Under the pieces are notes generated by a model. That model was not told the origin of the DNA, ran no database searches, and saw only the letters and a list, made by a program, of their open reading frames with translations. Positions 1 to 4,733 of a DNA stretch of 7,849 bases are shown here, piece by piece (position 1 is the stretch's first letter; every line of letters starts with the position of its first letter). Source of the stretch: Gammaproteobacteria bacterium (GTDB lineage Bacteria; Pseudomonadota; Gammaproteobacteria; Pseudomonadales; Pseudohongiellaceae); the NCBI GenBank assembly GCA_016762975.1, contig JAESUV010000218.1:4900-12748 (forward strand), read 5' to 3'. The translations under genes and the position numbers were made by a program.

Positions 1-2
1 TG

Positions 3-86
3 CCCGAATGCTTTAGTAACTGGCCTGAGGACCAACACCTCTATGAATTTAGCGAAGAAGACTTTACACTGTGCCCTCAGGTCTGA
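3..86 (+). CDS. Possible C-terminal tail of a gene truncated by the window start
   Basis: The third forward frame is open from the window edge for 27 codons to a TGA. Its tail reads PECFSNWPEDQHLYEF and continues with acidic and aromatic residues to a terminal CPQV. The composition looks protein-like, but the piece is too short to assign to any family. The first forward frame is also open over this stretch and stops slightly later, so the frame is uncertain. If real, this gene lies upstream of the first cold-shock gene, with about 256 bp between them. No function is proposed. Confidence 0.3.
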   Translation, partial: PECFSNWPEDQHLYEFSEEDFTLCPQV

Positions 87-342
87 AAAGGCGAAATGGG
101 CCTGAATCGCTCCACCGAGTAATTGTACGAATTTGCCTGTTATGGAGGTAACCATTCCTTCTGAGGTATTTTTTCTGGAGCCCGTCACCAAGAAGTAGAC
201 GGGTAGACAGCTCAAGACAATGGCAACGTAGAGCGATAACAGAGAACGAAGTTTTGCCACAGAGCAGAAGAAGAATCGCAAAGAGGTTCCTATTCAGCAA
301 TTTGAACGTTAAAGAGCAATATATTTATATATCGAGGGTTAC
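87..342. other. Intergenic region upstream of the first cold-shock gene
   Basis: I see no convincing gene in this 256-bp gap. A reverse-strand open frame here would need a TTG start without a ribosome-binding site and looks like chance. There is a 6-bp inverted repeat (CCCGTC at 181-186 and GACGGG at 198-203) without a T-run. An AT-rich tract at 318-332 lies just ahead of the csp start. The nonamer TTTGCCTGT at 132-140 is identical to one arm of the palindrome in the promoter of the second csp gene. No canonical -35/-10 pair stood out, so the csp1 promoter is not located. Confidence 0.4.
334..337 (+). promoter_or_regulatory. Ribosome-binding site of csp1
   Basis: GAGG lies five bases before the ATG at 343. 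It supports that start, which also gives the standard MSKGTVKWFN beginning of the family. The preceding 15 bases are almost pure A/T, which would keep the initiation region unstructured. Confidence 0.55.
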
Positions 343-549
343 ATGAGTAAAGGTACAGTTAAGTGGTTTAATGCAGACAAAGGTTTCGGTTTCATCACTC
401 CAGCGGAAGGTGGTAACGATCTATTCGTTCACTACTCAGAAATTAAAAGTGACGGCGGTTTCGCCACGCTAAATGATGGCCAAGAAGTAGAGTACGAAGT
501 TGGACAAGGTCAGAAAGGACCTTGTGCAAACAAAGTAGTCCCTCTCTAA
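343..549 (+). CDS. Cold-shock domain protein (CspA family), copy 1
   Basis: This is a 68-residue single-domain cold-shock protein, the usual family length of 66-70. It is a cytoplasmic OB-fold protein that binds single-stranded RNA and DNA. Family members act as RNA chaperones that melt secondary structure during cold or growth transitions. Seen directly: the TVKWFN start (residues 5-10), RNP1 KGFGFI (13-18), RNP2 LFVHY (27-31) and the C-terminal QKGPCANKV segment. The start is supported by GAGG upstream and the conserved N-terminus. A strong hairpin terminator follows 27 bases after the stop, so the gene is probably monocistronic. It is a paralogue of the csp at 1363-1572. The exact csp letter cannot be assigned from sequence alone, and cold inducibility is not shown. 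Confidence 0.96.
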   Translation: MSKGTVKWFNADKGFGFITPAEGGNDLFVHYSEIKSDGGFATLNDGQEVEYEVGQGQKGPCANKVVPL

Positions 550-576
550 GTATTTTGCCAGATAAGCTTTAGATAG

Positions 577-613
577 TAGGCTGCCGACCCTTCGTGGTCG
601 GCAGCCTAGTTTT
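577..613 (+). terminator. Intrinsic terminator of csp1
   Basis: A perfect 13-bp stem (577-589 paired with 596-608; the 5' arm is TAGGCTGCCGACC) closes a 6-base CTTCGT loop. It is followed by G and TTTT at 610-613. Its position just after the csp1 stop makes it a textbook Rho-independent terminator. Confidence 0.9.
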
Positions 614-778
614 CTACCCTCCCCCCAAGCCCCTACCCTCTTATTGCTCCGACAATAAGCGTATGCTGTTCTGTTGTGCCCAACACATTGTAATCTGAAA
701 CTAATTTCGCGCTAGGCTGCAATTCTGTCTGCTCAACGCAGCAATCAGGTAGGCAGCGGTAAAATAGATTAATCCACT
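614..778. other. Intergenic region between csp1 and the cupin gene
   Basis: It holds a C-rich stretch (619-639) and a 7-bp hairpin (CTTATTG 640-646 with CAATAAG 653-659, no T-run after it). A 5-bp inverted repeat TGTTG/CAACA lies at 672-685. The cupin promoter must be here or in read-through from upstream, but no clear -35/-10 pair was found. There is also no good Shine-Dalgarno sequence before 779. Confidence 0.4.
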
Positions 779-1138
779 ATGATTAAGAAACACGATGCCG
801 ACGATGAATACTATTTCGAGGAAGGCTGCCACATTATCGAAACATCTAACTCTGCTGATGACGAAGGTATTTCGATAGCGCAGGCGAGAGTTGAGAAGGG
901 CCACCAAACAAAGTGGCATTACTTGGAGAACACCACTGAGCGCTACGTAATATTGTCCGGTTGCGCCCTGGTCGAAGTGGGGACAGAAGAGCCCTGTAAT
1001 ATCACCTCTGGTGACGTGGTCATAGTTCCTGCGAATACCCGCCAGCGAATCAAGAATACCGGCGAGCATGACTTACTGTTTCTAGCGATTTGCTCTCCTC
1101 GATTTCAGAAAAAAAACTACCGCGAAGGCTCAATTTAA
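779..1138 (+). CDS. Small single-domain cupin protein with degenerate metal site
   Basis: This is a 119-residue cytoplasmic protein with one conserved cupin barrel. Cupin motif 1 spans residues 41-61 (G41, H47, L49, E54, G61). Motif 2 spans 78-93 (G78, P84, Q89, N93). The spacing fits the consensus, but the second histidine of motif 1 is Leu and the motif 2 histidine is Gln. Only His47 and Glu54 of the usual metal ligands remain, so catalysis by a bound metal is doubtful. The C-terminal AICSPRF segment resembles a group of small proteobacterial cupins of unknown role, as I recall them. There is no signal peptide. It lies alone between two cold-shock genes, and the next promoter is downstream. 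The substrate is unknown. The start is the only ATG that keeps the whole fold, although no clear ribosome-binding site precedes it. Confidence 0.85.
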   Translation: MIKKHDADDEYYFEEGCHIIETSNSADDEGISIAQARVEKGHQTKWHYLENTTERYVILSGCALVEVGTEEPCNITSGDVVIVPANTRQRIKNTGEHDLLFLAICSPRFQKKNYREGSI

Positions 1139-1150
1139 GCCCTACTTTTG

Positions 1151-1167
1151 GCCCTCCAGAACAGGGC
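1151..1167 (+). terminator. Weak hairpin after the cupin gene
   Basis: GCCCT (1151-1155) can pair with AGGGC (1163-1167) around a 7-base loop, 13 bases after the cupin stop. There is no following T-run, so termination is uncertain. Confidence 0.2.
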
Positions 1168-1185
1168 TATCTGACCGAAAAACCC

Positions 1186-1213
1186 TTGACAGGCAAAGGT
1201 TTGCCTGTAGACT
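1186..1213 (+). promoter_or_regulatory. Sigma70-type promoter of csp2
   Basis: A perfect -35 TTGACA (1186-1191) is separated by 16 bases from TAGACT (1208-1213), which matches the -10 consensus at four of six positions. A GC-rich discriminator (GCCCG) follows. It faces csp2, and transcription would start near 1220. It is the best promoter match in the window. Confidence 0.65.
1189..1208. promoter_or_regulatory. Perfect inverted repeat in the csp2 promoter (candidate operator)
   Basis: ACAGGCAAA (1189-1197), GG, then TTTGCCTGT (1200-1208) form a 9+2+9 perfect inverted repeat. It runs from the end of the -35 box through the spacer to the first base of the -10 box. A start near 1220 would leave it untranscribed, so a DNA operator is more likely than an RNA hairpin. 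The regulator is not identified. Confidence 0.5.
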
Positions 1214-1219
1214 GCCCGT

Positions 1220-1362
1220 AGCTTGAAAGTAAGCATTTATTTATTCTCCCCATTTCGAAGTCTTCCTAGTAACACCTCGTCATAAAAGTTTATAAGTACG
1301 CCGAATTTCTAGCACGACCCCTGCTTTGCAGGATTATTATATTTAAAATTTAGGTAACAAAA
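1220..1362 (+). promoter_or_regulatory. Predicted long 5' leader of csp2
   Basis: If transcription starts about seven bases after the -10 box, the leader is roughly 140 nt. That is similar to the long structured leader of E. coli cspA, which acts as a thermosensor. It contains a small hairpin CCTGC-TTT-GCAGG (1320-1332) followed by an A/T-only tract and the ribosome-binding site TAGG (1351-1354), eight bases from the ATG. Leader function is inferred from length and gene identity only. Confidence 0.45.
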
Positions 1363-1572
1363 ATGTCAGATAAAATTACTGGTACAGTGAAATGGTTTAA
1401 CGAGAATAAAGGTTTCGGCTTCATCGAACGTGAAGGCGGCCCTGACGTGTTCGCACATTTCAGTGCAATCCAAAGCTCTGGTTACAAGACTCTTACTGAA
1501 GGCCAACGCGTTGAGTTCGTAGTAACAGATGGTCAGAAAGGACCACAGGCTGAAGAAATCGTCGCTGTTTAA
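1363..1572 (+). CDS. Cold-shock domain protein (CspA family), copy 2
   Basis: This 69-residue single-domain cold-shock protein is a cytoplasmic RNA/ssDNA-binding OB-fold chaperone. Seen directly: GTVKWFN (7-13), RNP1 KGFGFI (16-21), RNP2 VFAHF (29-33, with Ala where most members have Val) and the C-terminal GQKGPQAEEI segment. TAGG eight bases upstream supports the start. It is clearly related to the csp at 343-549 but not a recent duplicate, since RNP2, the middle loop and the C-terminus differ. A promoter about 150 nt upstream and a terminator after the stop make it a single-gene unit. The long leader and the palindrome inside its promoter suggest both transcriptional and post-transcriptional control, which copy 1 does not obviously share. 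Confidence 0.96.
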   Translation: MSDKITGTVKWFNENKGFGFIEREGGPDVFAHFSAIQSSGYKTLTEGQRVEFVVTDGQKGPQAEEIVAV

Positions 1573-1586
1573 TCTAATACTGCCTA

Positions 1587-1605
1587 GCTAGCGTCTGTCG
1601 CTAGC
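1587..1605 (+). repeat. Perfect inverted repeat after csp2
   Basis: GCTAGCG (1587-1593) pairs with CGCTAGC (1599-1605) around TCTGT. Outer arms AATCT (1571-1575) and AGATT (1616-1620) could extend it. It lies between the csp2 stop and its terminator and may protect the mRNA 3' end. Confidence 0.45.
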
Positions 1606-1629
1606 AACGCTAACTAGATTGAAGATGCT

Positions 1630-1663
1630 AAAAGGGTAAATCCGCGAGGACTTGCCCTTTTTT
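1630..1663 (+). terminator. Intrinsic terminator of csp2
   Basis: AAAAGGGTAA (1630-1639) pairs with TTGCCCTTTT (1652-1661), including one G-U pair, around a 12-base loop. The T-run covers 1658-1663. The A-tract on the 5' side means it may also work on the other strand. Confidence 0.8.
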
Positions 1664-1753
1664 AGTTTAAGATACCCTGAAAACTAAACACTGCTGTATG
1701 ACGTAGTATATAGATAAGTAGCAATTAGCTTTGAGAGAACAGAAGATAGCCCA

Positions 1754-2317
1754 ATGACACTATTCGAATTTCTAATGGCGCTGGCATCGGTGGTAATCGC
1801 GATAGCCCTTACTGAGATCTTCGCAGGCTGGGGCCGGTTATTGCGCTCGCACATCGTGCCGCATATTGACTGGTTACACCTAGGATGGAGCCTAGTCGTC
1901 GTGCTGTATGCGATTCAATATTGGGTCGGAATTTGGCCTTATCGCGAAATACAATTTACGCTTATTTACCAAGTGTGGTTCCTAATATTCCCTACACTGT
2001 TCATCGTACTTGTCTCTTACGCAATAACCCCAGACATCGATCCCGACATAAACCTCGATCTCCGCGACTATTATATGTCGCGCCGTGCTCCAGTGTTCAT
2101 TGGTCTTGCCGCATTTTTAGCAACCGCACAACTGGCGGATGTCATAATTCTAGGCACAAACCTTAACTGGATAAGCTTCGTAATAGTGGCCATAGGTATA
2201 CTTCCAGCCTTCACCCCACGCGTAAGCATTCATTCTGTCGTTATGGTTTTCAATTTGTACATCGTATTGTCGAATGGCTTCGGACTTACGCCAGCAAGTA
2301 ACGGGCTTATTAACTAA
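1754..2317 (+). CDS. Unnamed integral membrane protein, about six membrane segments
   Basis: This is a 187-residue very hydrophobic protein. Segments that could cross the membrane lie at about 4-24, 43-61, 68-91, 112-132, 137-153 and 157-176. Charged residues are mostly in the loops, including an acidic stretch (TPDIDPDINLDLRDYY, about 92-107) between segments 3 and 4. Aromatic motifs such as QYW and W-rich patches in segments 2 and 3, and a proline after the WFLIF stretch, resemble small membrane proteins I have seen annotated only as hypothetical. No catalytic or transport motif was recognised. The start at 1754 puts the first membrane segment at the N-terminus, but the ribosome-binding site is weak (a purine-rich run at about 1735-1746). 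It appears to be transcribed alone, with the csp2 terminator upstream and a small CTAG hairpin after the stop. Confidence 0.75.
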   Translation: MTLFEFLMALASVVIAIALTEIFAGWGRLLRSHIVPHIDWLHLGWSLVVVLYAIQYWVGIWPYREIQFTLIYQVWFLIFPTLFIVLVSYAITPDIDPDINLDLRDYYMSRRAPVFIGLAAFLATAQLADVIILGTNLNWISFVIVAIGILPAFTPRVSIHSVVMVFNLYIVLSNGFGLTPASNGLIN

Positions 2318-2323
2318 TGCGAA

Positions 2324-2341
2324 AGCTAGGCTTCTCTAGCT
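2324..2341 (+). terminator. CTAG hairpin after the membrane protein gene
   Basis: AGCTAG (2324-2329) pairs with CTAGCT (2336-2341) around a 6-base loop, seven bases after the stop. No T-run follows, so it is at best a weak terminator or a 3'-end stabiliser. Confidence 0.3.
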
Positions 2342-2404
2342 ACTCTACTCGTGCAATTTCCCGTATTATTGCCACTCCTATGTAATGCTTGATACCGACC
2401 CACT

Positions 2405-2806
2405 ATGAGAATATTTTTTGCCCTACCCTTTCTATTTGTTATTTTCTCCGCTAACGCGGCCGATGTGCCTCTGCCCGATCTAAGTGGCGTTACGGATAAT
2501 GGCTTGAAGATTGAGATCTATAGCGAGCTCTCGCCTCTTAGCATCAACAAAATACACAGTTGGCACGTACGTGTACTGAATAGTGATGACGAAGTACTAG
2601 AGCTAGAGCAACTGAGCGTATTCGGCGGCATGCCGGAGCACGATCATGGCCTGCCTACCCAACCTGAAGTGACAACACGACTCGACAACGGCGATTATTT
2701 ACTCGAGGGAGTGCGATTTCACATGCAAGGGCATTGGAAATTACAGATTGAGCTTCAATATAGCGGTGTTGTTGACACGGCCATTATCGATTTCAATCTG
2801 CAATGA
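2405..2806 (+). CDS. Exported FixH/YtkA-like protein, His/Met-rich
   Basis: This 133-residue protein has a clear Sec signal peptide (MRIFFALPFLFVIFSANA, cut near residue 18-19), so it should be periplasmic. The mature part of about 115 residues looks like the beta-sandwich FixH/YtkA-like family. Potential metal-binding residues cluster in two places: GMPEHDHGLPT (75-85, with M76, H79, H81) and FHMQGHW (105-111, with H106, M107, H110). In related proteins such clusters suggest copper binding or delivery, but here that is inference. The stop overlaps the next start as ATGA (2803-2806), so the two products are probably made together, and this protein likely assists the di-haem cytochrome. No good Shine-Dalgarno sequence precedes the ATG. 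The signal peptide supports the start. Confidence 0.75.
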   Translation: MRIFFALPFLFVIFSANAADVPLPDLSGVTDNGLKIEIYSELSPLSINKIHSWHVRVLNSDDEVLELEQLSVFGGMPEHDHGLPTQPEVTTRLDNGDYLLEGVRFHMQGHWKLQIELQYSGVVDTAIIDFNLQ

Positions 2807-4062
2807 AGAGTCTGCTACTACCACTGCTCGCTAGTGCCACCTTAATCGCCGTAGTTGGCTGGAACTACTTGTCTATCCCTGGCGTACCGGCTTGGAGCGA
2901 GGAAGAGCTCACATTAATCGCCTCGTTATCATTGGATTCGCTTCCACCGCTGCCGCTTGACCCTAGTAATCTAGTTGCGGACGATCCTGCAGCAGCGGAA
3001 TTTGGTCACCGTCTCTACTTCGACACTCGCCTAAGCAGCAATGCACAGGTTGCCTGTGCGACTTGCCACAAACCTGAACTAATGTTTACCGACGGACTAG
3101 CCCTCGCCGTCGGGGTCAGTATTGGACCGATGCACACGCCCAGCCTAGTGGGGCTCGCCTATAGCCCTTGGTTTTATTGGGACGGAAGGAAAGATAGCCA
3201 ATGGGCACAGGCTCTCGCTCCACTGGAAGCGAAGCATGAACATGCAACCGATAGAGTACAGTTACTACACCTCATTTCCAGCGATGCAGTCTATCGAGAC
3301 ATGTATGAGAATGTATTCGGGCCATTGAACCTGCCCGCGATGTTGCCTGAGTCTGGTATGCCAGAAGGCGACCCACAGCAATTGGCAAACTGGAATGCAC
3401 TCGAGCGCGAAACACAGACAGACATATCTCAATTCTTTGCTAACCTGGGTAAGGCAATTGCTGCTTTTGAGCGCAAAATATTGCCAGGCCGCACTCGCTT
3501 CGATGACTACGCCGCAGAAGTAGTTGCAGGTTCGGATAAAGACGATGCTCTAAACAATTCGGAGAAAGCCGGCCTAAAGTTATTCCTCGGAAAAGGCCAG
3601 TGCGTAACTTGCCACAATGGCCCCCTGTTCACCAATCATGAGTTTCATAACACCGGAGTGCTGGCAGTGCGCGGCCAAATGCCATCCATGGGTCGGTACA
3701 ATGGCGTACGAGTTTCTCGAGAGGATTCTTTTAATTGCCTTGGCGAGTTCAGCGATGCCTCTCCAGCAGAATGTATCGAGCTGCGATTTGCACGCGACGC
3801 TAACGATTTAGTCGGCGCACTAAAGACACCCACACTTAGAAACATCTCTCTGACAGCGCCCTACATGCACGGCGGACAGATGGCGGATCTTGCCGAGGTA
3901 GTGAATCACTACAACAAGGCACCAAGCTCCATGCTGAGTCACAACGAAGCAAAGCCTCTTGGTTTACGCATAGTAGAGAGACTTCAGCTGGAGGATTTCC
4001 TGCTAACGCTTAGCGCGCCCCTGGCCACCGAACAGAAATGGCTAGTGGCTCCAGACTATTAA
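2803..4062 (+). CDS. MauG/CCP-like di-haem c-type cytochrome
   Basis: This 419-residue periplasmic protein of the bacterial cytochrome c peroxidase/MauG superfamily has an N-terminal hydrophobic segment (3-23), either a signal peptide or an anchor. Two CXXCH haem sites are present: CATCH at 85-89 and CVTCH at 267-271. Family landmarks are FGHRLYFDTRLS (67-78), FYWDGRKDSQWAQAL, the GLKLFLGKGQC lead-in to haem 2, KTPTLRNI and APYMHGG (352-358). By hand alignment, Tyr370 in VVNHYNK falls where CCPs carry an axial Met and MauG carries an axial Tyr, which favours a MauG-like oxidase over a classical peroxidase. The gene is translationally coupled to the FixH-like gene. Neither a MauG substrate such as methylamine dehydrogenase nor other mau genes are present, so the substrate is unknown. 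The gene converges on the VOC gene, 48 bp away. Confidence 0.88.
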   Translation: MKSLLLPLLASATLIAVVGWNYLSIPGVPAWSEEELTLIASLSLDSLPPLPLDPSNLVADDPAAAEFGHRLYFDTRLSSNAQVACATCHKPELMFTDGLALAVGVSIGPMHTPSLVGLAYSPWFYWDGRKDSQWAQALAPLEAKHEHATDRVQLLHLISSDAVYRDMYENVFGPLNLPAMLPESGMPEGDPQQLANWNALERETQTDISQFFANLGKAIAAFERKILPGRTRFDDYAAEVVAGSDKDDALNNSEKAGLKLFLGKGQCVTCHNGPLFTNHEFHNTGVLAVRGQMPSMGRYNGVRVSREDSFNCLGEFSDASPAECIELRFARDANDLVGALKTPTLRNISLTAPYMHGGQMADLAEVVNHYNKAPSSMLSHNEAKPLGLRIVERLQLEDFLLTLSAPLATEQKWLVAPDY

Positions 4063-4096
4063 TGTTCAGACTTAGGAAGTGAATTAATAAACCAGG

Positions 4097-4109
4097 GCTA
4101 GGAACTAGC
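4097..4109. terminator. Small hairpin between convergent genes
   Basis: GCTAG-GAA-CTAGC lies in the 48-bp gap between the convergent di-haem and VOC genes. It could act on both strands, but the stem is only 5 bp and has no T-run, so its role in termination is weakly supported. Confidence 0.25.
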
Positions 4110-4110
4110 G

Positions 4111-4623
4111 CTACCCCAAATAGCCGTGTTGCGCTAACTGGACTCGAATACCATCTGGGTCACTAAAATACAGCTGATCACCGCCACTGGTTCTGTTCGC
4201 GGCATCGCGATTAACATCGGCATCTATACCGTGATCTTGGAGCTTCTCCGCAAGGACATCGGCATTGTAGTCATCTACTCCGATACACATATGGTGCATG
4301 CCTCCTGGGTTCGGAAGATTATACAACCCCAAAAAACTCTCACTGCCTAGACCCATATTCAAACCACCGTTCGCAGGGCGGGAGATAATTTCCATGCCCA
4401 GCACACGGTTGTAAAAATCGGCTGAACGGCTCACGTCATTCACCGAGAGCGAAACATGGTTCATCGATCTGCCGATGGCAACAGGTGCCGCCGTCTGTGC
4501 AGAAACAGCAGGCACCGCCAACGCTGCGGTAGCAACAAGTAAGGAAGCCACTAACTCTCTTCGCGTCATTTTCTTTTGCTCGAATTTTTCAACTAAATGT
4601 TCTATTGCGTTTAGGTTGTTCAT
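4111..4623 (-). CDS. Tat-exported VOC/glyoxalase-fold protein
   Basis: This 170-residue protein has a twin-arginine signal (MTRRELVASLLVATAALAVP, residues 19-38, cut near AVSA 39-42). An unusually long 18-residue N-terminal region precedes it. One vicinal-oxygen-chelate domain covers about 53-166: HVSLSVNDV (56-64), FYNRVLGME (70-78), GGMHHMCIGVDD (107-118) and YFSDPDGIRVQL (152-163). Likely metal ligands are His56, His111 (or His110) and position 162, which is Gln where many VOC enzymes have Glu. VOC proteins include glyoxalases, extradiol dioxygenases and resistance proteins, and the reaction here cannot be named. Tat export implies folding, perhaps with its metal, before secretion. It is the last gene of the minus-strand Rieske-PQQ set, 110 bp after the PQQ gene. 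The start at 4623 has AAGGG eight bases upstream. The internal Met19 has no such site. Confidence 0.82.
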   Translation of the reverse strand: MNNLNAIEHLVEKFEQKKMTRRELVASLLVATAALAVPAVSAQTAAPVAIGRSMNHVSLSVNDVSRSADFYNRVLGMEIISRPANGGLNMGLGSESFLGLYNLPNPGGMHHMCIGVDDYNADVLAEKLQDHGIDADVNRDAANRTSGGDQLYFSDPDGIRVQLAQHGYLG

Positions 4624-4627
4624 CTTC

Positions 4628-4669
4628 TCTGCCCTTATTTTTGTACTATCTGACCTTATTTTTGTACTA
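4628..4669 (-). repeat. 21-bp tandem duplication containing the VOC gene's ribosome-binding site
   Basis: Two adjacent 21-bp units (4628-4648 and 4649-4669) are identical at 20 of 21 positions. On the gene strand each begins TAGTACAAAAATAAGG. The unit nearer the gene supplies the AAGGG Shine-Dalgarno sequence eight bases before the ATG. The farther unit carries a second AAGG, 21 bases upstream. It could tune translation or form two same-face protein sites, since 21 bp is two helical turns. Confidence 0.85.
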
Positions 4670-4733
4670 AATAGTAGGTACTAGGTAGATTACTTTGTAG
4701 CAAGCGCCCTGCTCGCTGCGGTATTTCTTCGCT

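Noticed and set aside
64..300. Reverse-strand open frame of 78 codons with a hydrophobic N-terminus
   Set aside because: It begins with TTG, has no ribosome-binding site, has an Arg/Leu/Cys-rich composition unlike its neighbours, and overlaps the possible forward tail at 3-86.
701..1069. Reverse-strand frame of 122 codons
   Set aside because: It is antisense to the cupin gene, which has recognisable motifs. The reverse product has no family features.
1189..1208. The csp2 palindrome as a terminator of the cupin gene
   Set aside because: No T-run follows and it sits exactly between a -35 and a -10 box, so an operator is the better reading.
1885..2166. Forward frame of 93 codons in another phase
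   Set aside because: It lies inside the membrane protein gene, and its Arg/His/Ser-rich product looks like an out-of-phase shadow.
2803..4062. Calling the di-haem protein a classical cytochrome c peroxidase
   Set aside because: By hand alignment the haem 2 axial position carries Tyr370 rather than Met, as in MauG. The safer call is MauG/CCP-like.
4475..4684. Forward frame opposite the VOC gene start
   Set aside because: It is the complement of the Tat signal region and the 21-bp repeats. Its Ala/Phe/Leu-rich product arises from that overlap.
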